In this document: positions 1 through 7,418 of the stretch, one piece after another
Layout of the letters: each line of letters opens with the position of its first letter
Numbering within the stretch: the first letter of the stretch is position 1
Assembly: GCF_002811985.1 (NCBI RefSeq)
Contig: NZ_NPDU01000039.1
Location: forward strand, 1 to 12,286
Length of the DNA: 12,286 nt
Origin: Leptospira adleri
GTDB taxonomy: Bacteria; Spirochaetota; Leptospiria; Leptospirales; Leptospiraceae
Reading direction: 5' to 3'
The notes under the pieces: model-generated
The model's database searches: none
Seen by the model: only the letters and a program-made list of their open reading frames with translations
What the model was told of the DNA's origin: nothing
Translations under genes and position numbers: made by a program

Positions 1-161
1 TCATACCTTGAGGCTTTGCAGAGTTTATCCGCTTCCTCATCTAAGAGAGCGTTCAGCGTTTCTTCCACTGAGCCTCTTACGAGTTCGCTCAAGTCTTTCT
101 TGAGCTGGGTCTCATCCACCTGGATTACTTTCAGGTGCGCTTTTTCTTCTTCTGCCCTCAT
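1..161 (-). CDS. IS256/mutator-family transposase, N-terminal part (cut by window edge)
   Basis: The visible 53 codons start at an ATG (complement of 159-161) and stay open to base 1, so the gene continues left of the window. The peptide begins MRAEEEKAHLKVIQVDE and contains VRGSVEETLNALLDEEAD followed by KLCKASRYE. This matches the N-terminal region of IS256-like (mutator-type) transposases, where a 'SVEETLNALLD-EAD-LC-A-RYERS' stretch precedes the DDE catalytic domain; recognition is from memory of the family. A good ribosome binding site (AAGGAG) lies about nine bases upstream. The catalytic domain is outside the window, so intactness cannot be judged. No convincing terminal inverted repeat was found between 162 and 420, so the right-hand end of the element is undefined. 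Confidence 0.75.
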   Translation of the reverse strand, partial: MRAEEEKAHLKVIQVDETQLKKDLSELVRGSVEETLNALLDEEADKLCKASRY

Positions 162-420
162 TGGGGGGTTCTCCTTTTTTTGAATTTGATCGCTACAAAC
201 TCAATCGGCAAGGAGAGCCTTCTCATTCATTCTTAAATCTGCGAAAATTTTAGGACGTTATCGTTTTTTTAAGAAGGAAAACGGAATCACACCTTCCGAA
301 TATAGGATATCTAAAATCCGCAAATAGTCCGAAACGTTCCGCGATTCGTCCTCTTGTATTTTCGATTCTCCTGAGTCATACTCGAAGCAAGGAAAGAGAA
401 ATTCTTTCCAAGGAGATAAA

Positions 421-834
421 ATGGAAAACTTAGAACAATCGCTTGCTATGCTCGTGCTGCGTCTTGCATTGGGATTTAACATTTTGATTCACGGACTTGT
501 AAGAATCGCGTCCTTCCGCGCTTTCAGAGATTTTCTGATCAAAGACTTTGAAAACACGGCGCTTCCGACTTGGTCGGTTGCAACTTTCGGAACCGTTCTT
601 CCCTTTTTGGAAACGATCATCGGATTCTTTTTAGTTCTCGGTCTATTTTCGAAATGGGCTTTATTTGCAGGCGGACTTCTTATGATCGTGTTGATATCCG
701 GAAAGTGTATTCAATCCGATTGGCATACGGTCGGCGTTCAGATGATTTATGTGTTATTCTATTTTTTTCTTCTTAAAGATTTAGGATCCGATCGGTTCAA
801 TTTAGATTCTTGGTTTAGCGGAATCGGCAAGTGA
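421..834 (+). CDS. DoxX-family integral membrane protein
   Basis: This 137-residue protein is very hydrophobic, with four predicted membrane helices at about residues 8-30, 53-75, 77-94 and 103-119. That is the size and topology of the DoxX/DoxD-like family. The first helix holds an 'LVLRLALGFNILIHGLVRI' type segment like the DoxX 'R-lG-iFl-HG--K' signature. The second holds PFLETIIGFFLVLGLFSKWA, typical of the family's 'E-lgG-lLilGl-tr-aa' stretch. The start is supported by AAGGAGATAAA just before the ATG. DoxX-like proteins are thought to work in membrane redox or stress physiology, often beside oxidoreductases, but the substrate is unknown here and no redox partner is adjacent. The gene stands alone between a transposase and a convergent tRNA/membrane-protein unit. 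No terminator is obvious downstream, only weak inverted repeats around 846-890. Confidence 0.8.
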   Translation: MENLEQSLAMLVLRLALGFNILIHGLVRIASFRAFRDFLIKDFENTALPTWSVATFGTVLPFLETIIGFFLVLGLFSKWALFAGGLLMIVLISGKCIQSDWHTVGVQMIYVLFYFFLLKDLGSDRFNLDSWFSGIGK

Positions 835-1074
835 TCCGAAATCAAAGTAGAACACCCTTAAAAACGTTCTTTGTTTCGCCTTCTACTCTTCTTGGAAAAG
901 AGGGCGGGTTTAACGTTGGACCGAAAGTTTTTCGAAAATTCTTCAAACGAAAGCGAAGCCAAGGATTTTTAGATTTCAGTTCCGATGAAAATTAATAATC
1001 TTTGAATTCTTGTGCGAGTATAAGTTCGATCCAAGGGATCAAAGAGTTTTCGACTGATTGAAAGTGGGAAAAAG

Positions 1075-1151
<77 letters not shown>

Positions 1152-1158
1152 ATATCGG

Positions 1159-1569
<411 letters not shown>

Positions 1570-2014
1570 TCTCTAACTCCGGGAAAAAAGGCAAAACGTA
1601 TTTTTCTTCCTGATAGGCTTTGAAAGCTCCGAGCGCGGCGTAGCCTAAAAATGCAATCCAGGAAATATAACTGATAAAATCGGTGACGATCGGGTTCACT
1701 CGGATCAAAGACAAAAACCAGCTGATGACGGGAAATTCTCTTAAGAACCAAACGATGGAATAAACTGCGATGAACGCGATGTTCAGCTTCATCGCTTGAA
1801 CAAGATGAAAGGAGGCGAAATTCTGCGCTTTTCGAAAAACCCAAACAAACAACCAACCGAAAAACGGAACGTAGGCGATCGCACCTATAAGTCCTGGGAA
1901 TTCTTCGCTTTTTAGAATTCTCAGAGTTTCCTGAATAAATTCCTGGGTTTTGAACCGCTCAGAGGACATAGGGGCGAGAATTCCGGTTAATGGGTAGAAT
2001 GAAAACAAAAATAC

Positions 2015-2104
<90 letters not shown>

Positions 2105-2112
2105 GGATGTCG

Positions 2113-2196
<84 letters not shown>

Positions 2197-2207
2197 CGAC
2201 GAGAATT

Positions 2208-2238
2208 ACTTTACCGTGAGAAAACCCCCCTGTGTCAA
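2208..2238 (-). promoter_or_regulatory. Candidate sigma-70-type promoter for the tRNA-Ser unit
   Basis: On the minus strand a perfect TTGACA (2233-2238) is followed after 19 bases by TAAAGT (2208-2213), which matches the -10 consensus at four of six positions. The predicted transcription start, around 2201, would leave only a few bases before the 5' end of tRNA-Ser(UGA), as expected for a tRNA promoter. The spacer is longer than the 17-base optimum and holds a run of G residues. This is prediction from sequence only. Confidence 0.5.
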
Positions 2239-2299
2239 GGTGAATTGTTCTTTGCGCACTTGGTTCTTTGTTTTTCCTGGAGGCAGGTGTTAGAGGGCG

Positions 2300-3523
2300 A
2301 TGAAAACCGAATCTGAGGGACATAAAAGTAGTCCCAAAAAAATATCACTCGAACCTAGGGCTTGGGTGAATCTCGGTTATTCGATTGCCAATTCGAAAGA
2401 AGGAACCTTCTTTTTAAAAAATGCGATTCCAGGTGAAACTGTCCTCGCAACTCTTCTCAAAAAATCCGGTTCTCTTACGTGGGGAGTCGGGTCCGAAATT
2501 CTTACCAAGTCTTCCGAAAGAATTATCTCGGATTGTTCCGTTTTTCCAAAGTGTGGCGGTTGTTCTTATCGCCATATTTCCTATGAAAAAGAATTGGAGG
2601 TAAAAAAGTTTCTTTTAAAGGAAACTTTGGAACGTTCCTTTTCCAAAAATCATATTCAAATTCCTGAAATTGAAATTTTAAGCGGAGATCCGACCGGTTA
2701 TAGAAATACCGCGCAGATTCCGTTGGGCTTTTCCGGTTCTAAAAGAGTTGCGGGTTTTTATGAAGAATTTTCCCATTCGATCGTTCCTCTTCCGGAGGAC
2801 GGTTGCAAGAATCTTCCGAAAGAAATGAATCTTGCCGTCTCAGAGTTCCTAAAGAAAGAAAAAAGCGGTTCCACGCGGAGTTCAAAAGCGAAAACCCTTT
2901 CCTTTCGTCTGGATGAAAAAAATATCGTATCTTACAGAAACGAATCCGTGGTTTTTCGGGAAACGATTCGGACTTCAAATCCGAAAGATATTATTTGGGA
3001 AATTCCTCCGAACGGTTTTTCTCAAATCAATCGTTTCCTCATTCCGAGATGGCTGGAAAAGATATATGAGCTTGTTCCGGAAGATTCGGATTCTATATTA
3101 GAATTATATTGTGGATCAGGATTGATATCCGTCGCTCTTCACGATAAAACTAAAAACTGGATCGGATACGAACTTTCCAAAGATTCAGTAAAACAAGCAA
3201 AGAAGAACCTTGCGAAAAACGGCCTTTCTCCCCGCGATTTCAGAGCCTTGGACTTGGAAGCGGAACCGATTCCCGAGGAAGATTTAAATTCTTCTTTTTG
3301 GATAGCCAATCCTCCGCGCGCCGGATTGTCAAAGAAAGTGGTTCAGGCGTTTCGCAATCAGGAACCGAAAGCGTTTTTATATTCCAGCTGCAATCATACA
3401 ACTCTGGCAAGAGATTTAGCAGATCTTTGTCGAGATTCTTATCTGATTACGAAAATTATTCTCGTGGATTTTTTTCCGAGAACCAAACACTTCGAAGTCA
3501 TTGTGAAAATCGAAAAAAGATAA
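2300..3523 (+). CDS. RlmD/RumA-type class I RNA (uracil-5-)-methyltransferase
   Basis: This 407-residue enzyme of the TrmA/RlmD family methylates C5 of a uridine in rRNA (or tRNA) using S-adenosylmethionine. Visible features in order: an N-terminal TRAM-like segment (about 15-70); four 4Fe-4S cysteines at C79, C85, C88 and C169 in the C-x5-C-x2-C...C spacing; the FSQIN motif (240-244); the SAM-binding [12 protein letters not shown] (266-277); ANPPRAGL (336-343), equivalent to the family's 'DPPR-G'; the nucleophile in [12 protein letters not shown] (C364); and the base Glu399 in HFEV near the C-terminus. All catalytic residues are present. TRAM and central regions are compact compared with E. 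coli RlmD. A TAG stop just upstream in frame leaves ATG 2300 as the start; AGGG lies close before it. Whether the target is 23S U1939, U747 or tRNA U54 cannot be told from sequence. Confidence 0.88.
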   Translation: MKTESEGHKSSPKKISLEPRAWVNLGYSIANSKEGTFFLKNAIPGETVLATLLKKSGSLTWGVGSEILTKSSERIISDCSVFPKCGGCSYRHISYEKELEVKKFLLKETLERSFSKNHIQIPEIEILSGDPTGYRNTAQIPLGFSGSKRVAGFYEEFSHSIVPLPEDGCKNLPKEMNLAVSEFLKKEKSGSTRSSKAKTLSFRLDEKNIVSYRNESVVFRETIRTSNPKDIIWEIPPNGFSQINRFLIPRWLEKIYELVPEDSDSILELYCGSGLISVALHDKTKNWIGYELSKDSVKQAKKNLAKNGLSPRDFRALDLEAEPIPEEDLNSSFWIANPPRAGLSKKVVQAFRNQEPKAFLYSSCNHTTLARDLADLCRDSYLITKIILVDFFPRTKHFEVIVKIEKR

Positions 3524-3637
3524 GATCCTTCCTTTTTAACAAATTAGAAAATCGGATTCGAAAATTTATTGATAAAGCTAAGTATAAGTTAAAGTATCTC
3601 TTTGAATTTATAAAACAAAAGATCTTTAGGAGATATT

Positions 3638-4186
3638 ATGCTGATGAATCCGATTTTACGCCGCGTTTTGGCGATTGCGATCGCCCTTACTTTCGGTTTT
3701 TTTGTTTCACCGCCCATTTCTGCCGATAGCGCTTGTCAGGGACTTTCTTCTTCCTCTTGTAAATCAAACGATGATTGTACTTGGGTAAGCGGTTACACAA
3801 GACAGGACGGAGTTTCCGTCGATGCTTATTGCAGGGCGAAACCGGGAAAAGGAAGCGATGACGGTGATCGTAAGCCGATTAAAAAAAACAAAGATAAGGA
3901 TGAAGACGAGGATTCTTCCGTAAAAGAAAAAAAATCAAAGAAGAAAAAAGATAAGGAAGAGGACGGAGACGACGAGGATAAAAAGTCCAAACGTAAAAAG
4001 AAAAAAGATAAGGATGAAGACGAGTCCGATAAATCCGACGATTCTAAAAAATCCAAAAAGAAAAAGAAAGATAAAGAAGACGACGGTGACGATGTAAAGA
4101 AAGAGAAAAAGTCCAAGAAAAAAGACAAGGACGATGACGATAAGGAAGAAAAGAAATCAAAGAAAAAGAAAAAAGATAAGGACTGA
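3638..4186 (+). CDS. Exported four-cysteine protein with a long Lys/Asp/Glu-rich tail
   Basis: This protein has 182 residues in three parts. Residues 1-29 form a signal peptide ending PPISA before D30. Residues 30-70 form a small head with four cysteines (C33, C41, C47, C65) in the pattern C-x7-C-x5-C-W-V-x-GYTR-DGV-x-YCR. From about 71 to the end there is a low-complexity tail of alternating Lys blocks and Asp/Glu blocks, such as KSKKKKDKEEDGDD and KSKRKKKKDKDED, with near-repeats of about 40 residues. Similar short Cys/Trp/'GYTRKDG-x-V--YCR' heads occur in uncharacterised secreted proteins of other bacteria (from memory). The four cysteines probably form two disulfides outside the cytoplasm. 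AGGAG five bases upstream supports ATG 3638 over the ATG at 3644. A strong terminator follows. The function is unknown; the tail could bind nucleic acid, metal or polyanions. Confidence 0.8.
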   Translation: MLMNPILRRVLAIAIALTFGFFVSPPISADSACQGLSSSSCKSNDDCTWVSGYTRQDGVSVDAYCRAKPGKGSDDGDRKPIKKNKDKDEDEDSSVKEKKSKKKKDKEEDGDDEDKKSKRKKKKDKDEDESDKSDDSKKSKKKKKDKEDDGDDVKKEKKSKKKDKDDDDKEEKKSKKKKKDKD

Positions 4187-4219
4187 TTATTCGATCATTC
4201 CGTTTATCGAATGTCAAAG

Positions 4220-4246
4220 GCCGGAGTTAATTCTCCGGCTTTTTTA
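4220..4246 (+). terminator. Rho-independent terminator after the Lys/Asp-rich gene
   Basis: The stem GCCGGAG / CTCCGGC (4220-4226 with 4233-4239), with loop TTAATT, is followed by a run of six T residues. An additional stem-loop, ATTCGAT / ATCGAAT (4189-4195 with 4206-4212), precedes it. It terminates plus-strand transcription; the minus strand has only a short T-tract after the same stem, so it would be a weaker terminator for the convergent AraC-type gene, whose stop codon is at 4244. Confidence 0.88.
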
Positions 4247-4978
4247 TTGAAACCATTGTTTTGGGGTTTTTCCGGTTCTTTTCTTAAACTCGCGGATGAA
4301 ATGAGCCTGATCATAGTAACCGGAAGAGTAAGCAAGTTCGGTTAAGTTTTTGCTCCGGTTTTTGGCGGATAAGGATTTTCTAAAACGAATGAGATCGGAA
4401 TATTCTTTTGGCGACACGCCGATATAAGTTCTAAAATCTCTTTCCATTCTACTCTGACTGATTCCCGATTCCCTGCACAACGAAGAGATAGAAATTTTTC
4501 CTTCGGAGTTCTTCATTTTTGAGAGTACGTTTTCGATATACGGATTGGATTCTTTCCGTTTTTTCAGGTTTATATAAAAACGATTCCATGCCCAGCCGGA
4601 ATGAAAATTCTTTTCTCTTTCTTCGATACAATCATCTTTAAAATCGGAAATCGACTGTCGTGAAAATAAATCTTCCAAACAAACGCTTTGTCCCGTAATT
4701 TCTTTCAAAGGCGCTTTGAGAAAAGTCGCTAACTCTTGCGGAGGAATTTGTATCAAAAAAGAATCAACGCCTTCTTCGGAAAAAAAAGTTCTCGAGTTCG
4801 TAAGGACGCCCGTTATCCCGGCGGAATTTAATCTCAACTTCCTTTGATTTTGAACCAAGTAAATACTTCCCCGAGTTTGGATACCGATAACGCAATTTTC
4901 ACCGGGTATGACATCATATTCGGAGGAAAGGGTCTTGCGATTCCAATAAAATAGAATGGAACTATCTTTTTGATTCAT
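4244..4978 (-). CDS. AraC-family transcriptional regulator
   Basis: This is a 244-residue protein. Residues 1-140 form an N-terminal sensor-like part with no family I recognise with certainty; it contains beta-rich segments near 20-80. Residues 150-244 form the AraC/XylS DNA-binding domain: the first helix-turn-helix (about 163-184) includes ISSLCRESGISQSRMERDF, and the second (about 211-233) includes LTELAYSSGYYDQAHFIREF, followed by the usual KKRTGKTPKQW end. It lies 39 bases downstream of the hemerythrin-like gene on the same strand and may be co-transcribed with it. No ribosome binding site precedes the ATG, and an in-frame stop lies just upstream with no alternative start, so translation may be weak or coupled. 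AraC-type regulators often control neighbouring genes, but the ligand and targets are unknown. Confidence 0.9.
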   Translation of the reverse strand: MNQKDSSILFYWNRKTLSSEYDVIPGENCVIGIQTRGSIYLVQNQRKLRLNSAGITGVLTNSRTFFSEEGVDSFLIQIPPQELATFLKAPLKEITGQSVCLEDLFSRQSISDFKDDCIEEREKNFHSGWAWNRFYINLKKRKESNPYIENVLSKMKNSEGKISISSLCRESGISQSRMERDFRTYIGVSPKEYSDLIRFRKSLSAKNRSKNLTELAYSSGYYDQAHFIREFKKRTGKTPKQWFQ

Positions 4979-5017
4979 GCGCGTAACGAATTATTTTTGA
5001 ATTATTCTGTTTGAATT

Positions 5018-5626
5018 TCAAGTCCAATTTGATTTTGCGCTTAGAATAGATCCCGTCATCGATTCAAAGCCGATTCTTTCTCTTGGCGGCAGAGTTGGGG
5101 CAATGTATTTTATCCAAAGTCTTAAATCGAAAGCGCTTAATGAACCGATGATTTGTTTTTGTTGTTCTTCCAATTCGGAATCCGAAAAGGATTCCCATAT
5201 TTTCTTCTGAGTGATCTTTTCTTCATGTTCCATGTGATTTGAATAAGAAAGCTGAAAGGATATTAGATTTTCGTAAAATTCGGAAAGTTTAAAAGATACC
5301 GCTTCGGGTTGTTCTAATAATCCGGAGATTACGGCGGCGATTTTCCTGAGTTCTTCGATTTTCGCTTCCAATTTTTCGTGCTCTTCCTTATCTTCCGCGG
5401 CAAAGGAAGGATCGATCAAAGCCAATTGTCTTAGTGAAACGGATTCTTCATCCTCCGCGTGAACTTTTAAAATTCTGAAAATTTCCTCGGAGATGGAAAT
5501 AATATTCCTTATTTCGTTCGGGTCGTATGGATTGGTTTTTCCGGTTTCTAATAACCAAATGGAGAATGCGTTACGGATTCCCCTGTGCGGTAGGTCGTAA
5601 ACTTTTCTTCTAGATTGATTTTGCAC
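5018..5626 (-). CDS. Hemerythrin-like (HHE cation-binding) domain protein
   Basis: This is a 202-residue, mostly helical soluble protein with no signal peptide. Candidate metal ligands are spread as in hemerythrin-like four-helix bundles: H14 (LPHRGIR), H56-x3-E60 (VHAEDE), H83 (EEHEKLE) and H131/H134 with E135/E136 (SNHMEHEEK). Hemerythrin-like domains bind a di-iron centre and serve in O2, NO or iron sensing, storage or repair; which applies here is unknown. The start is GTG at 5626, fixed by a perfect AGGAGG five bases upstream, although an ATG is absent. That ribosome site is inside a perfect inverted repeat (see the separate entry), suggesting translational control. The AraC-family regulator follows after 39 bases on the same strand, so the pair may form a small stress-response operon (inference). 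Confidence 0.75.
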   Translation of the reverse strand: MQNQSRRKVYDLPHRGIRNAFSIWLLETGKTNPYDPNEIRNIISISEEIFRILKVHAEDEESVSLRQLALIDPSFAAEDKEEHEKLEAKIEELRKIAAVISGLLEQPEAVSFKLSEFYENLISFQLSYSNHMEHEEKITQKKIWESFSDSELEEQQKQIIGSLSAFDLRLWIKYIAPTLPPRERIGFESMTGSILSAKSNWT

Positions 5627-5631
5627 GATCG

Positions 5632-5653
5632 CCTCCTAAATCTATTGAGGAGG
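5632..5653 (-). promoter_or_regulatory. Hairpin masking the ribosome binding site of the hemerythrin-like gene
   Basis: On the minus strand CCTCCT (5648-5653) is followed by a ten-base loop and then AGGAGG (5632-5637), a perfect six-base-pair GC-rich stem. The second arm is the whole Shine-Dalgarno sequence of the GTG start at 5626. In RNA the site would be occluded when folded. The inverted repeat is directly visible; the regulatory role is inference. Confidence 0.55.
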
Positions 5654-5705
5654 TTAACATTTTTAAAACGATAAGAATTGTATAAATTCGTCAAAACCGA
5701 AATTT

Positions 5706-7004
5706 TCAAATACGAATCGAATAACCTATGTTGAAAAAGTAAATCCCTCTTACGATATGCTGGCTCTGATAGTGTTGAATCAGTTCCCTTGAAACGTATT
5801 CGTTCGGAGAATTGTTTCTAATGAAGTCCACGGTCGCCTGGTTAAAATAACCGTGAACTTTCGAAGGATCCGTTGTTTTTCCATCGGTCGCGTTTGTATC
5901 CGGATATACTCCCGAACTCGGAGTAGAAAGCTGATTGTCTACGAGGGATGGAGTCGCTCTATACATCCAATTCAAAGCGATAAAAAAATCGCTGTAGTTG
6001 AGTTGAACCCTCGGACTTACGTCGCTGACCCCTTTTTTACGATCAGTATTGTCGTTTACGTCCTGATAGCCGGTAACGAGGCTCGGAGTGACCTGAATCA
6101 ATTTCCCTTTGAAATACTCATGGCTCAGAGTGAGACGCACGTTATGTGTTCCTTGAAATGCTCCGTTGGTTTCGGATAACATTTTACTATTAACGGTCAA
6201 TTGTGGATTCAGATAATCTAAAAACGGAGGTTTCCAGCCGAATACGAGATAACCTCTCATCAGAAACGTAGGATCGTCCACGTTGATAAATAAGAATCCC
6301 ACTGAAAACGCGCCGAGCTTCGTTAAATGTTCGTAAGATGCGGTTGTGAATAAATAATCGTTGAGACCGTTTTTTTCCTTTCGCAATTTTGTTTCGTTCG
6401 GATCGAAACTTAGTTGGCCGGTTTGAATAAACTGATTGATGAGTTGTGTTTGGTCTTTGCCTCCCGAAGAGTTTTGAAAAAAACCGTCCGAATCCGTATT
6501 GGACCGATCGACTAACGGATTCATTACGGTGAAGCCGATTCTAAGCTGTGGAGGAAGTCCTAATAGATTTACGGAAGAAGTGAGATAGTAGGCTTCATAG
6601 TAGTCCGTATATTTCATATTGTTTCTCCGAGCCTGTCTTTCACCAAATAAGCTGGCTCCTTGAAAGGCCCCATCGTTGGAGAGAAATTGAGTCAATTGAA
6701 CGGAATGCTCCGGAAGAGGGGATTTTTCTTCCGTTGGTTTGGGAGAAGGGAGGCTTTCATCGGAAGAAATTTCAGGGACACCTTCCGGCGGATCGGGAGA
6801 AATTTCTTTTATTCTTTCTTTTCGAATTCTAAGAATGATTCCGTCTTCGTCTTCAAATTGAATTTCCGTATTCGATTCTTGAATTACTTTTACTTTTTTG
6901 AAAATCTTTCCTCCGGTCGTTTCGATTTGAACCGAATGAATCGAAAGAAGCGGAAGCAACCAAATCAGGACAAAGAAAAGAAAACGAAAAATAGAAGATG
7001 TCAT
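5706..7004 (-). CDS. Probable outer-membrane beta-barrel protein of unknown function
   Basis: This is a 432-residue exported protein. A signal peptide of about 24 residues (basic n-region weak, hydrophobic 6-22) is followed by a short beta-rich domain (26-70) with VQIETTGGKIFKKVKV. Next is a Pro/Ser/Glu-rich linker (70-100), then a long region (100-432) with alternating hydrophobic/polar segments typical of amphipathic beta-strands, such as LRIGFTV, AFSVGFLFINV, MRGYLVFGW, FFIALNWMY. The last residues FFNIGYSIRI look like a terminal beta-strand signal. A barrel in the outer membrane is therefore likely; ligand and role are unknown. The ribosome site is odd: AAGGA directly abuts the ATG, and a three-codon mini-ORF overlaps the start (see findings). 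It lies 79 bases upstream of the hemerythrin-like gene and is divergent from the hydrolase gene. Confidence 0.7.
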   Translation of the reverse strand: MTSSIFRFLFFVLIWLLPLLSIHSVQIETTGGKIFKKVKVIQESNTEIQFEDEDGIILRIRKERIKEISPDPPEGVPEISSDESLPSPKPTEEKSPLPEHSVQLTQFLSNDGAFQGASLFGERQARRNNMKYTDYYEAYYLTSSVNLLGLPPQLRIGFTVMNPLVDRSNTDSDGFFQNSSGGKDQTQLINQFIQTGQLSFDPNETKLRKEKNGLNDYLFTTASYEHLTKLGAFSVGFLFINVDDPTFLMRGYLVFGWKPPFLDYLNPQLTVNSKMLSETNGAFQGTHNVRLTLSHEYFKGKLIQVTPSLVTGYQDVNDNTDRKKGVSDVSPRVQLNYSDFFIALNWMYRATPSLVDNQLSTPSSGVYPDTNATDGKTTDPSKVHGYFNQATVDFIRNNSPNEYVSRELIQHYQSQHIVRGIYFFNIGYSIRI

Positions 7005-7165
7005 TCCTTCATAAAAAAATGACGCATCATTTTCCCAAATTAAAATAAGAAATCATTTGAGCTGAATTTCTCTTAATCTTTCTAAAATTTTTATAGAATA
7101 CTGAAAAAATTACGAACCACTTTTGAGGTTTTGAGTCCACCATTCTTCTTGTCGATACTCTTCTG

Positions 7166-7231
7166 ATTTTATATCAAACTAAATATCTCACTTTTTAAAT
7201 CGACTTCCGCCCTGAATATTTTATATCGAAC
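7166..7231. repeat. Direct repeat ATTTTATATC(A/G)AAC, copies 52 bp apart
   Basis: ATTTTATATCAAAC (7166-7179) and ATTTTATATCGAAC (7218-7231) agree in 13 of 14 bases. The start-to-start distance is 52 bp, about five helical turns, so both copies would face the same side of the DNA. This fits a regulator binding pair but could also be chance in AT-rich DNA. Confidence 0.4.
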
Positions 7232-7286
7232 GTTATGGTAAATTCGAAAAAAAAATTCAGCGTTAGTCATTATTCAATAATTCAAG

Positions 7287-7316
7287 TTGACTGACTGTTC
7301 GTTACAACCTTAGGAT
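7287..7316 (+). promoter_or_regulatory. Candidate promoter of the SGNH-hydrolase gene
   Basis: TTGACT (7287-7292) and TAGGAT (7311-7316) are separated by 18 bases. Transcription would start near 7323, directly before the G/C-rich structured leader. The -10 matches consensus at four of six positions. Prediction only. Confidence 0.4.
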
Positions 7317-7336
7317 TGTTTTGGGCAAAAAACCCG

Positions 7337-7391
7337 GGCCGGCAGAAGAACGAGGGATGGGGTCCTTAAAGGACAGTCGTTCTCCAGGGCC
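7337..7391 (+). promoter_or_regulatory. Nested-hairpin 5' leader of the SGNH-hydrolase gene
   Basis: Three nested pairings are visible in order: GGCC (7337-7340) with GGCC (7388-7391); AGAACGA (7347-7353) with TCGTTCT (7377-7383); and GTCC (7362-7365) with GGAC (7371-7374), closing a TTAAA loop. The unpaired GGGATGGG lies between the second and third stems. It ends 27 bases before the ATG at 7419. It does not match a riboswitch class I know; mRNA stability or translational control are the likeliest roles (inference). Confidence 0.45.
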
Positions 7392-7418
7392 ATAAATGAA
7401 AATGGAGAATAGTGAAAG

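Larger units (their letters stand above)
7005..7418. other. AT-rich divergent intergenic region (414 bp) with repeats and leader structure
   Basis: No gene is supported here on either strand. It separates two divergent genes. It contains a 7-bp inverted repeat AAAATGA/TCATTTT followed on the minus strand by a T-run (7013-7033). A near-perfect direct repeat, ATTTTATATC(A/G)AAC, occurs at 7166-7179 and 7218-7231. A candidate promoter lies at 7287-7316, and a structured leader at 7337-7391. The plus-strand leader is GC-richer than the rest. Confidence 0.7.

Noticed and set aside
354..382. TTGTAT-17-CATACT as the doxX promoter
   Set aside because: Only three of six and four of six consensus matches; this is at chance level in AT-rich DNA.
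258..482. 74-codon minus-strand ORF ending DYLRILDILYSEGV...
   Set aside because: It overlaps the well supported doxX start in antisense, has no clear ribosome binding site and no recognised family. A remnant of an older gene remains possible but cannot be supported.
846..890. AGTAGAA/TTCTACT inverted repeat after doxX as a terminator
   Set aside because: The loop is long (28 bases) and no T-run follows; not convincing as a Rho-independent terminator.
3298..3729. 143-codon plus-strand ORF overlapping two genes
   Set aside because: It is out of frame across the end of the methyltransferase gene and the start of the exported Lys-rich gene, both much better supported.
3826..4128. 100-codon minus-strand Ser/Phe-rich ORF
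   Set aside because: It is the antisense shadow of the Lys/Asp repeat tail (AAG/GAT codons read backward as CTT/ATC).
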